NCBI GenBank assembly: GCA_034096865.1
Contig: JAWQFJ010016901.1
Location: 1 to 10,000, forward strand
DNA: 10,000 bases
Origin: Theodoxus fluviatilis
Lineage: Eukaryota > Mollusca > Gastropoda > Cycloneritida > Neritidae
Direction of reading: 5' to 3'
How positions within the stretch are numbered: position 1 is the stretch's first letter; each line of letters starts with the position of its first letter. Below the pieces are notes generated by a model. It made no database searches. It saw only the letters and a list, made by a program, of their open reading frames with translations, and was not told the origin of the DNA. Shown here in pieces: positions 1-7,250 of this stretch. A program made the position numbers and the translations under genes.

Positions 1-1071
1 TATTTGCTCCATCTATATTAACTCAATCAGAATTTTGCTTTTATCTCGCTACTTAGCCAATTGCAGTCGAGAAAAATACGAAGTTTTTGTTGCCACTCCA
101 GGTGTAGATTGTCATTAATGTAATAAATATTCATTAGTTCATTTTGCTAAAGACCGAACACTGCTTCTTAGTGTTGCCAGTCGTCTTCTGTCAATGTCTA
201 GTGTTACACAACTGAAGTTAAGTTGCAAAACTAGCGAAGTCACGGAGTTGTGTCTACGAATAAACGCCCAGACTGAAATGTGGAATAAATGCCATGATCT
301 TTTCAGTGAAGCCTCCTATTTTATCAGGCCAGGTGTTTGATTCCTTGCTGCATCAGTGACAATAGACTTTTAACCAAAATCCTGTGCACTGATTCTGTCT
401 GTGTTCGGATGGTTTATCTGACCCTAGGCTAGACGAAATATTCCTGGTTCTCTAACCGCACTAGATAGGTATTCACCATTCACTGGTGTACCTATGTGTT
501 CACGAAACATTTTCGACAAGGATGAGATCTGTAGGTCTTAACTGTCGAAAATGTGGTGTGGGCGTGCGAGATGCATTTATAAATATGCATGTACATGTAT
601 GTAATAGTCGAAGTCCACCGTAATCCACTATCCCACCACAGACTTCAGTGCAAAGATCGTGCATAGACTATAGTGCACAGATTTTCTGTTTATGATGATT
701 GGATAGCTAGTGGCACATTATTGAAACTTACCTCTGTCTCCTTTTGGTCACTTCTTGATAAAAACATTGTAGTCGTGACAACTGCAATTAAGGCAAAAGT
801 GGCAGACTTTCTGATGCAAAAACAGTCAGTATTTGAGAGCTCCACTACACCAATAATGTGTTAGAGCCTAGACCTTATCAGCAAAACATTCATGGTTAAG
901 TAGACACAACTTCATTTTGTGGTTGAAGTTGATTGATTTGTACCCTTATTCTTTGTTTTATGTGACTGTTTTGATTATAATATACCATCACATTATTTTG
1001 TGTGTGTTTTACCTTGTTTAAGCTTCAGTTATCATTATTTTCAGTTTCACTCTGAATTCGTCTGCTGCAAC
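1..1071. other. Unassigned upstream region, no gene seen
   Basis: This is AT-rich sequence with stops in every frame. The longest open stretch (673-864, plus strand) has no recognisable motif and no supporting context, so I do not call it a gene. The only local structure I noticed is an imperfect palindrome at 466-494 (TAGGTATTCACCA, 5-base loop, TGGTGTACCTA). The region could contain the 5' flank or left end of the transposase-like relic that follows. I could not find terminal inverted repeats or a target duplication to mark such an edge. Confidence 0.5.
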
Positions 1072-1123
1072 ATGGCCAAATGCAAGACAGCTCACAACAA
1101 CCATCTTGTTTTCTCCAAAATAT
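1072..1123 (+). other. Possible first coding exon of the transposase-like relic
   Basis: ATG at 1072 opens a short basic N-terminus starting MAKCK and runs into a consensus splice donor, GTAAGT, at 1124-1129. A pyrimidine-rich acceptor ending TTGCAG lies at 1199-1204, followed by the long coding stretch, giving a candidate 81-bp intron at 1124-1204. The exon ends one base into a codon. Joining it to 1205, or to the alternative acceptor at 1210, enters frame 1, whereas the conserved-looking protein is in frame 2. Either one base has been lost or gained near the junction, in keeping with the decay of the rest, or the real first exon lies elsewhere. The donor and acceptor are clear; their use is inference. 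Confidence 0.35.
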
Positions 1124-3834
1124 GTAAGTTTACTTGGCAGCCTACTTATCTATTCCATAGTATATATGTTACTATTTGTACATGTTTAGGGCTTTCCCTT
1201 GCAGTTTCAGGGCAAGTACTGTCGAAATGCTGGCATCACATGGCAACACATTTTCAATCCAAGAGAGTGTCCAAAGGTGCTCAACAGTATATCCAATGGT
1301 TTGGCATTAGAATTGTACACAGCTGCACAAAAAAATCAGCAATACAGCTTAGCTGCTCCAATTCTGATACATCATATATGTGGCAACCAGAATCCATCAG
1401 CAGCTGATCTGAACAGCATGAGAGTGAGGCTCAAACGCCGCCAGAGTGGCATGAAATCCAAACGAAGGAATCAGCTAAAGAAATTTCTACAAGAACCATT
1501 TTTTGAGACAGGTCTTCAAGCCTGCAACCATCCTGTGCCACCCAGTCTTCTGCCTCAGTCCCGTTGTCCTCCCTGTGGAGAAGAGAAGGCTGCTCATCTC
1601 CCACCACCAAAAAGAAGAAAGACATCATCTCAGATGACTGGAAATGACCATCAACATCAGCTCGCAAGAAAAGTTAGACACCTGACACGTCGGAAGTGTG
1701 CTTTGGAAAGAGTACTAGTGCAAACACAGGCAGCAGTTCTGAAGCTGAAAAATCAGTTAGGTCACTTCTCAATCAAGAATGTACAAAAGAGAGAAAGCAG
1801 ACTGCAAGAGAATGTGAAATTTCAACAGAAACAACTTGTCAAAAGCCAAAAGAAGATGCAACAGCTTGAAGAATCCCTCAGAAATGCTAAATCCACTGCT
1901 AGAGAAAAAGATGGTCAGAAACCTGCAAAGGAAAAACCGTCTGCTTCAGAAGATCAACAAACTCAGCCATCATCACTTCAGTCATGCTCAGCAAGGAACA
2001 AATGTAGCCAAAAGAAGTCACCAAAAGCACACTCCTACTCACGACGAGACTGTGAAATTGACATTTGCACAAAGACAGATGGCCATCACTTCACTAAAGA
2101 CGTCATGGAGTGTGTGGTAGAACTCCTTAGCCTAGAAGTATCAACACACAATGTAGTTCCTGTCATGCAATGTGTTCTGCACTATCTTGCCCATGCAAGT
2201 GTCACCAGGAAGAACCTTCCATCAAAGCAAACTGTTATCAATATCTGTGATGCTGCACAGTTTCTTGTAAAAGCCTTGTACAAGGAAGAGCACATCATTT
2301 GGGATCAAGAAGGATGGTACGTCACGCCAAAAGAAGAAAATCTTGACAGCTTCCATAACCCTTGAGAGTGGCAAGGAAATGCCCCTAGGGTTCCGACACA
2401 TAGCAAGGGAGACAGCAGAAACCATTGCAAAGTCAATTCAAGGGTAAATGGAGGAAATAGCCACAACTGACATCCCCATTGCTCCTGCCAACACTGAGGC
2501 TTCAAGTATCTCAGAACAGAATGATTCTTTTCTGTCAGACATCCTTCAGAAAGTGAGTTACTTCATGAGTAACAGAGGAGCCAACGAAAAGAAGGCAGAT
2601 GAACTCCGCCTGTGGAGAGAAGATATTTTGAAGAATGCCTCTGAGGAGCAAGCATCTCAAGTGCACAGCTTCCACTGTATGGCGCATGCTCTCCTGGGTT
2701 TGCATACTACATGCATAAGAACTTCAAAATTCAGCAAGAGCTTCACAAATCCAGCTGCACACTCCTGGGAAGAGAGACGTCTTCCATCTACAACAGATTT
2801 CCTCAGGAGTTTGCTCCTGTGCGCACAACTAGGATTGGTGCTGAGCTGCTCGGCCCTGTTGGTGATGAAAGAAATGGCATTCGGGACAAATGGCTGGCCC
2901 ACTGCAGAGAAAATAACAAGAAAAGCATCATCCAAGCCTACAAGGACAACAGGTTCAATGGAATCTTCCGGTGTGCTGCACAGATCTTCCATCATCGAAG
3001 TGACATTCTGGCAACTATCAATCGTCTTGAGGTAACAAACCTCAAGGAAGGTCACTCGCAGAAGACCTCAGGGATGCCAGGGTGTGCTCAATGATGCAAG
3101 CCTTGGCTGTGACGTATGTCGTGATCACTGGTCCGTACTGGGACATCATCAATAGCAGGACCATACCTTTTCTTGCACTACACCATTACATCCAGCCACT
3201 CTCTGCAGCTGTGGATAGATGGCTTGAAGAACCCATGAAAGTTTTAGAGGAGGACCAACCCATCTTCCCAGACTTCCCCCCCAAGAGAGGACCCCTGTGG
3301 GACTCTAGCATGAAAGTACCGATGGAAGCAGAATTCTTCAATCAGACTTTTCAAAGTGTGCTGCAGGGAATCAAAGACTGTATCAAGAACCAGTTGCACG
3401 ATTTCCTTAAAGATGGTGTGTATGGGAAGACTCCTTCAGAGCACACTGCCAGGAGAACACATGGGAGTGGTCTGACAAACCTACAATGCGAACGGCTCTT
3501 TGGAGCTTTGGATTCCAGTCTACATCGTCGCCGAAATGCTACTCTGCACTACCATACCAGTGTCACCCTGTTGAAACACCAGTGGTTGTCCATGAAGAAG
3601 TGGATGGGGAAAAAAATTCCAGTCGAGAGACGAGAGCTGTGGAAGGTAGCAAGAAAAGGAGGCAAGTTACTGAGAAGAAAACACAAACAAGAAGAAGAAA
3701 CCCAACTCAAGCAGCAAGAAACAGACCTTGTGCTTGCTGAGACCAGGAAAAAGAAAAGGGCAGCAAAGCAACATCCTACGCCTGCCAAGAGAGGCCAGGC
3801 CCACAAGACAACATCTGCCACCTCTTGCAGCCCC

Positions 3835-4050
3835 ATTTGGTGTTCCAAAGACAAGGAATGGGTGGCCGTGGGATATGAAAATGGCTGGTATCCAGGTCAT
3901 GTCAGCGGCAGCTATGACAAGGATGGACAAGAAATCACTATAAATTTCCTCCATCCCACCTCCATCAAAGGTCACTTTCAATATCCCTCCCGTCCTGACA
4001 TTGCATCTGTGCCAGAGCGGTTCATCTTTATGCACTCTCTAATGCCACCA
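3835..4050 (+). other. C-terminal Tudor/Agenet-like module of the relic
   Basis: In frame 1 this part of the relic encodes a compact module with conserved-looking aromatics: KEWVAVGYENGWYPGHV, then a charged turn, an ITINFLHP strand, YPSRPDIASVP and a closing FIFM. The pattern of a Trp/Tyr-rich beta strand, WYPG turn and short strands resembles small Tudor or Agenet-type barrels that bind modified histone tails or other chromatin ligands. I recall similar tails at the end of uncharacterised transposon-derived metazoan proteins. A Lys/Arg/Gln-rich linker (about 3600-3810) separates it from the transposase core. The reading frame stays open to TAG at 4243-4245, but family-like character ends near FRLRYNK (about 4150). 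Confidence 0.45.
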
Positions 4051-4155
4051 CAAAGAACATCTGGTGGACTCATCCTCATCCTGCCACAAAATGATGAAGT
4101 TGCTGAACAATACAACTTGTTCAGGTTAAGGTACAACAAGCTGAAGGTTTTTGTT

Positions 4156-4765
4156 ATTGATTTTTGTTTTCCTCTATTTTTTTCATCAGATTGTTATGAG
4201 CACAATTTTGAGGTTGTACATTCTTTTTCACAACATATAGTGTAGATTCTTGTTCTTGCATTCTGTTTGAAAAATTGTTTAGCACATTGCTTGCATCTGA
4301 GCTATTCTAGTTGCTGGTTATGCATGACTTCATGTTGTTGTTGTTTCTGTTGCCATTTTAGATATAACATTGTGTATGTGTGTGTGAAATTTATGTATAA
4401 TGTCATCTATACTTATATCTACATTACATTTTGCATGAGGGGCCCTTGACTGCAAGTTCAACAGAAGTCACGTTGAAGCCTTGCAGTCGCCTGGTGTCTC
4501 TATAAGAGTCCTATGCTTGCTTTAATAGATTCTGAGCTATTTAGGTATATTGCTTTTTTCAATGACCCTGAGCCTCACAGGAAATATTTTCCAAGTAAGA
4601 GAAATATGTTATAAAGAGGAAGAAAATATAACTTGTCTGAAAGTTTTCATAATTTGATTATTGTTTAAGGTACCTGTCAACTTTTACAAAGTTGCCTCCC
4701 TTAACGTAAGGTGAAGAAAGTTAATTGAGTGCTATCTGTCATCATTATAGCGACATTTTAACACT
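4156..4765 (+). other. Unassigned AT-rich region after the relic
   Basis: No gene is seen. The first 90 bases continue the open frame of the relic as low-complexity Phe/Ser/Val sequence and are probably 3' untranslated or decayed. A perfect 7-bp stem, CAACTTT-TAC-AAAGTTG, lies at 4678-4694 and is followed by GCCTCCCTTAACG. It could be the edge of a small repeat, but no partner copy lies in the window. Confidence 0.4.
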
Positions 4766-4815
4766 ATTCCAACTGCCTGTTCCGCTCTCCCTTGGCTGGA
4801 AACCAGTATATATAG
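4766..4815 (+). repeat. MITE-like unit copy A, left fragment
   Basis: These 50 bases match 7960-8009 with two substitutions and end in the sequence TATATATAG. They are the part of copy A left of the retrotransposon insertion. The first 58 bases present in copy B (7902-7959), including its left terminal inverted repeat, are not found upstream of 4766, so copy A is truncated on this side. The rest of copy A continues at 7784. Confidence 0.85.
4812..4815. repeat. Target site duplication, left (ATAG)
   Basis: ATAG immediately before the 5' LTR is repeated at 7780-7783 immediately after the 3' LTR. The uninterrupted second MITE copy has a single ATAG at the equivalent place (8006-8009), confirming a 4-bp duplication made at insertion. 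Ty3/gypsy integrases typically make 4-6 bp staggered cuts. Confidence 0.93.
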
Positions 4816-4940
4816 TGTTGCGGAAGAATGTGAAATGCTTGCGGATGCAAATGTAATGGGAAATGCCGCAGAAGGCTCGGGAACTTTCCCTGTCCTTGAA
4901 CAGATCAGATTGGACCGAGACGGACGATTTTTAGTGACGA

Positions 4941-4966
4941 TGACGTAATAATGAAAAGTGACGTAT
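4941..4966 (+). promoter_or_regulatory. Paired CRE/ATF-like sites in the 5' LTR
   Basis: TGACGTAA (4941-4948) and TGACGTAT (4959-4966) each contain the TGACGT half-site bound by CREB/ATF/AP-1 type bZIP factors. They are 18 bp apart, start to start, and have related TGACGA and TGACAG words around them. The same pair is present in the 3' LTR (7376 and 7394). Position in the upstream half of the LTR fits a U3 enhancer role. This is inference from motif matches only. Confidence 0.4.
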
Positions 4967-5246
4967 GACAGCGACGAAAATGACAGTTAGGAAAAATATG
5001 GCACGGTAGGAAAGACGTGGCGTTTCGGCGTGTTATCGCTGGGAGTGATTGCTGGGAGAAGTAGTGGCATCATGGGTGTAGGGATAAGTCGAACCGTGAT
5101 GACTCTGGCCTATGAAGAGAGGTAAGAGTCTGTCCTGATTTGTTCATGGAGCAGAAATGGATGAGGTCGTTGTTGTGAGCAAGTGAGAGCTTGTGGAGCT
5201 GTTGGCGCCTTTGAAAGCGCACTCGCCATCGCTGTACGCATGATGG

Positions 5247-5252
5247 AATAAA
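5247..5252 (+). promoter_or_regulatory. Poly(A) signal AATAAA in 5' LTR
   Basis: This is a canonical AATAAA about 95 bp from the LTR end. It is in the LTR's downstream part, as expected for the R/U5 boundary, and has an identical copy at 7681-7686 in the 3' LTR where it would act. Confidence 0.6.
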
Positions 5253-5347
5253 GATCTTCCCAGAAAACTTCAGCCGAAGTCCTAATTCTACTTTCCTGGC
5301 GCGAGCTGGGACGGACCGCAAGTTAGAGACCACCTTACCCGCAACAT

Positions 5348-5364
5348 TGGTTCCCGAGACGGGG
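5348..5364 (+). other. Primer-binding-site-like sequence
   Basis: TGGTTCCCGAGACGGGG starts one base after the 5' LTR. It has the obligatory TGG that pairs with a tRNA 3' CCA end, and would pair with a tRNA ending CTCGGGAACCA. The first eight bases suit tRNA-Glu-like 3' ends as I remember them, but the following bases do not match those I can recall, so I do not name the tRNA. Placement and the TGG start support a minus-strand primer site. Confidence 0.75.
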
Positions 5365-5386
5365 AATTCGAAAAAAGTAGACAAGG

Positions 5387-6880
5387 ATGGACGCTGAGGG
5401 CGGGAAAAGAATGGCGAGGTCGGACGCCGCACGCGAGGAGGCGAAACAACAACCGGCGGAGGACATGTTGGTGATGATCAAGCTTCTGCTCGAAGAACAG
5501 AAGGCAGAGCAGCAGAAGAAGGAAAACGAGAAGGAGCGGCAGCGACAGGAGGAGAAGGCAGAGCAGCAGAAGAAGGAAGAAGAGAAGGAGCGGCAGAAAG
5601 AGGAGGAGAAAGAGCTGCGACGACAGAAGAAAGAGGAGGAGAAAGTGCAGCAGCAGAAGAAGGAAAAAGAGAAGGAGCGGCAGCGACAGGAGGAGAAGGC
5701 AGAGCAGCAGAAGAAGAAAGAAGAGAAGGAGCGGCAGAAAGAGGAGGAGAAAGAGCTGCGACGACAGAAGAAAGAGGAGGAGAAAGTGCAGCAGCAGAAG
5801 AAGGAGGAAGGATATCGCGAGAGGAAGGAAGAAGAAGAGAAAGAATATCGCGAGAGGAAGGAAACAGAAAAGAAACAGAAAGAACTGCAGCGACGGGAGG
5901 AGACAGAACAAAGGCGACAGGAAATTGAGGCGTTCAAGGAGCGGTTCCTTGCCCTCGCAAGCAGCACCGCCGAACTCCACCAGGAGATTGGGACGGTGCA
6001 GACTGAGATGCGCGGGGAGATCGGCCGCCTCGACTCGTCCCTGGAACTTGAAGAAGCAGCGACAAGCGTCGAGGGACCGAAGGGAGACCGCGACTCCCGT
6101 GTCGATAAAGAAACTGCAAGCCTCCAGGACGCAGTGGCAAGAGAGGCGCCGAGACAGGCAACGGACTTGGCGTGGACAGGGCAGCTGGCGGAAACCCCCC
6201 GAGAAGTGCCCCAGTGTGTGGAGCCGCTCCAAGGTATGCTGCAGGCGGTGCAAGTGTCCGCAAGGGCACACCTGCAGCGGAGCGTGGGCAAAAAGAGGTC
6301 TGGCTACGACCGCAAGGCCGATCACCAGACCTCTCCTGAGGGCACTACGCCGGGTTTCTTCAACCCACGGGCTGAGAGGAGAGACTCCACCAAGCTGACC
6401 CAGTCGCAGAAAGGACGGCAGAGGAACCATGCCCGACTCCGGATGGTGGATCATGCCCGGCGCGGAAGGTACAAGGGAGAACCTCCACCCGACTGGTGGC
6501 GGTCTCCACGCCGAGAGCCTGTGCCCCCTGACATCGATGAGGAATGGGTGGACGAGAAGGGAGAAACCTGCCGCCGTCTCCCTGTTCTGCCGGAAGCCAT
6601 GCAGGAGGAGGCGCTGAGACAGCTGCACGACGACCCTGCAGCTGGCCATCTTGGAAGGCAGAAGACCTACCGACGCGTCAGTGAGCGGTTCTTCTGGGTT
6701 GGTCGGCGTGCAAGTCCGTCCGCGACCTGTCGACGTTGTGCCATCTGCGCCTCCCGGGCGAGATACTTCACCAAGTCGGCTCAGTCACAGGCAGGACGAC
6801 GACGGGGCCGTGCCCGACCACGGGTGGAGGACCGTGCCCGACGTGGGAGGTACAAGGGAGGACCTTCGCCCTACTGGTAG
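5387..6880 (+). CDS. Gag-like coiled coil fused to an integrase zinc-finger remnant
   Basis: This 497-residue ORF is the only long one in the retrotransposon. ATG at 5387 is the first in-frame start after the PBS and precedes the coiled coil. Residues about 25-190 are almost pure Glu/Lys/Gln/Arg and should form a long coiled coil, with two 47-residue tandem copies (48-94, 95-141) and two 11-residue copies (142-163). Residues about 190-400 are charged and have no recognised fold. I see no capsid-like sequence and no CCHC knuckle.

Residues about 395-455 are a clear integrase N-terminal zinc-binding domain: H414, H421, C448, C451 in H-x6-H-x26-C-x2-C spacing, with AGHLG, RFFW and CRRC. The integrase catalytic core, protease, RT and RNase H are missing. 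The N-terminal part probably supplies a multimerising Gag-type function. The fusion looks like the product of a large internal deletion of a Gag-Pol element. Confidence 0.8.
   Translation: MDAEGGKRMARSDAAREEAKQQPAEDMLVMIKLLLEEQKAEQQKKENEKERQRQEEKAEQQKKEEEKERQKEEEKELRRQKKEEEKVQQQKKEKEKERQRQEEKAEQQKKKEEKERQKEEEKELRRQKKEEEKVQQQKKEEGYRERKEEEEKEYRERKETEKKQKELQRREETEQRRQEIEAFKERFLALASSTAELHQEIGTVQTEMRGEIGRLDSSLELEEAATSVEGPKGDRDSRVDKETASLQDAVAREAPRQATDLAWTGQLAETPREVPQCVEPLQGMLQAVQVSARAHLQRSVGKKRSGYDRKADHQTSPEGTTPGFFNPRAERRDSTKLTQSQKGRQRNHARLRMVDHARRGRYKGEPPPDWWRSPRREPVPPDIDEEWVDEKGETCRRLPVLPEAMQEEALRQLHDDPAAGHLGRQKTYRRVSERFFWVGRRASPSATCRRCAICASRARYFTKSAQSQAGRRRGRARPRVEDRARRGRYKGGPSPYW
5528..5809 (+). 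repeat. Two 141-bp tandem repeats in the coiled coil
   Basis: Copy 1 is 5528-5668 and copy 2 is 5669-5809. Each begins GAGAAGGAGCGGCAGCGACA and they are nearly identical. The period is exactly 47 codons, so the duplication lengthens the coiled coil without a frame change. The purine-rich repeat also opens long false ORFs on the minus strand. Confidence 0.88.
5810..5875 (+). repeat. Two 33-bp repeats after the coiled-coil repeats
   Basis: Two 33-bp units, each with ATATCGCGAGAGGAAGGAA (from 5812 and 5845), encode GYRERKEEEEK and EYRERKETEKK. They continue the charged helix in frame. Confidence 0.8.
6388..6506 (+). repeat. In-frame direct repeat, copy 1 (before the zinc finger)
   Basis: This 119-bp block aligns without gaps to 6766-6884 at roughly three quarters identity by eye. 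The offset is 378 bp, exactly 126 codons. Both copies encode a basic RRGRYKG.P(P/S) peptide. It lies before the integrase HHCC finger; its partner lies after it. A related PDIDEEWVDEKG / ADIDEE segment follows each copy, but copy 1 has an extra 27 bases or so in between. Confidence 0.8.
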
Positions 6881-6884
6881 GCGG
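6766..6884 (+). repeat. In-frame direct repeat, copy 2 (after the zinc finger)
   Basis: This is the second copy of the basic RRGRYKG block. It starts directly after the CAICASR end of the zinc finger, where a complete integrase would lead into its catalytic core. TAG at 6878-6880 ends the ORF inside this copy, at the place of a Trp codon in copy 1. This marks the likely deletion or recombination joint. Confidence 0.8.
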
Positions 6885-7114
6885 ACATCGATGAGGAGTG
6901 ACTGGCGAGAGAGGGAGCCTTGGGTCGCCCTCGGAAGGTGAGAGCGACGAGGGAGCGACCCAGGTGCATGTGCGGACGTGTTGTGGTGTGGCGGGACTAT
7001 GGCTCTGTGGTCAGGGGGGAGAAAGGGTTACCGCAGGGAAACCTAGATCCTTCTGTCAGTCCTGCCACCAGTTCGTCCCTCTCTCTCCACCACGTGGACC
7101 ACCAAGGATGAGCA
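6881..7114 (+). pseudogene. Possible Pol C-terminal tail, out of use
   Basis: The same frame as the main ORF continues beyond TAG 6878-6880 and a second stop, TGA at 6899-6901. It encodes LGRPRKVRATRERPRC and VVWRDYG, reminiscent of the basic GRPRR...LxDY tails that end many Ty3/gypsy polyproteins, and closes at the TGA of 7112-7114. If so, the two stops separate the tail from the ORF. The resemblance is short and based on composition and memory, so confidence is low. Confidence 0.3.
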
Positions 7115-7235
7115 CGACCAGATGAGTAATGGACTTCTTGTTCTTTTCTTTCAGGCATGTAACTTTTTCACATTCATTCCTGTTGTGGTATTGTAGTTGG
7201 AGGTGTGGGGAGACCGACGAGGACGTCTTGGTCTC
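7115..7235 (+). other. Non-coding stretch before the 3' LTR, with acceptor-like site
   Basis: No conserved coding is seen. TTCTTTTCTTTCAG at 7141-7154 is a strong splice-acceptor-like sequence. Together with the donor-like AG|GTAAGA in the 5' LTR (GT at 5122) it could define an intron removing the whole main ORF. Confidence 0.35.
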
Positions 7236-7247
7236 GAAAGAAGGGAG
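7236..7247 (+). other. Polypurine tract of the LTR element
   Basis: GAAAGAAGGGAG is a pure purine run ending three bases (CTG) before the TGTTGCGG start of the 3' LTR. It is the expected primer site for plus-strand synthesis. The CTG gap is slightly unusual, since the tract normally abuts the LTR. Confidence 0.7.
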
Positions 7248-7250
7248 CTG

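Larger units (their letters stand above)
1072..4155 (+). pseudogene. Decayed hAT-like transposase-derived gene
   Basis: The reading is continuous in protein character but not in frame. About 1205-2295 reads in frame 2, 2295-2690 in frame 3, 2702-3035 in frame 2 and 3052-4155 in frame 1. TAA at 2445-2447 breaks the second part. No intron signals fit these shifts, so they look like single-base indels.

In order I see a basic N-terminal part; a PPPKRRK nuclear-localisation-like patch (1601-1621); a long Gln/Lys/Arg coiled coil (about 1655-1935); a DGTSR motif (Asp codon 2313-2315); SNRGANEK (about 2568-2591); HSFHCMAH (2664-2687), like the C..H motif in hAT insertion domains; CERLFGALD (3487-3513), like the hAT C-terminal dimerisation block; a basic linker (about 3600-3810); and a Tudor-like tail.

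The assignment to a hAT-like family found as uncharacterised proteins in invertebrates and fish rests on these motifs and recollection, not a search. The Asp in DGTSR and the Glu at 3490-3492 are candidate catalytic residues. No terminal repeats were found, so it could be an element relic or a decayed host co-opted copy. Confidence 0.7.
4816..5346 (+). repeat. 5' LTR (531 bp)
   Basis: This is the first copy of the long terminal repeat, from TGTTGCGG to CCGCAACA. It is matched base for base by 7251-7779 except for one extra T in the run near 5140 (GATTTG against GATTG) and one extra T near 5336 (CCTTACC against CCTACC). Candidate signals inside it are two TGACGTA(A/T) CRE-like sites (4941 and 4959), an octamer ATGCAAAT (4845-4852), an AG|GTAAGA splice-donor-like site (GT at 5122) and AATAAA (5247-5252). 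I see no convincing TATA box, so transcription may start from an initiator-type promoter. Confidence 0.95.

Noticed and set aside
466..494. Imperfect palindrome as a transposon terminus or terminator
   Set aside because: It is a short stem with mismatches and has no partner copy or target duplication.
673..864. 63-codon open frame on the plus strand
   Set aside because: Short, AT-rich, without motif or neighbour support, and within chance length.
1836..2120. Second ORF inside the relic's coiled-coil region
   Set aside because: It overlaps the frame-2 coding in another frame and shows no family-like sequence.
4147..4190. Small intron near the relic's 3' end (GTTTTT to TTTTCATCAG)
   Set aside because: The donor is weak, the intron would be only about 43 bp, and nothing family-like follows.
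5070..5432. Minus-strand ORF in the 5' LTR, with a similar one at 7468-7767
   Set aside because: It recurs only because the LTRs are copies. No domain is recognised and it runs antisense to the element.
5288..6649. Long minus-strand ORFs (453 and 318 codons), Leu/Phe- or Ser/Cys-rich
   Set aside because: They are antisense shadows of the Glu/Lys/Gln-rich repeats of the Gag-like ORF. The composition is repetitive and no domain is visible.
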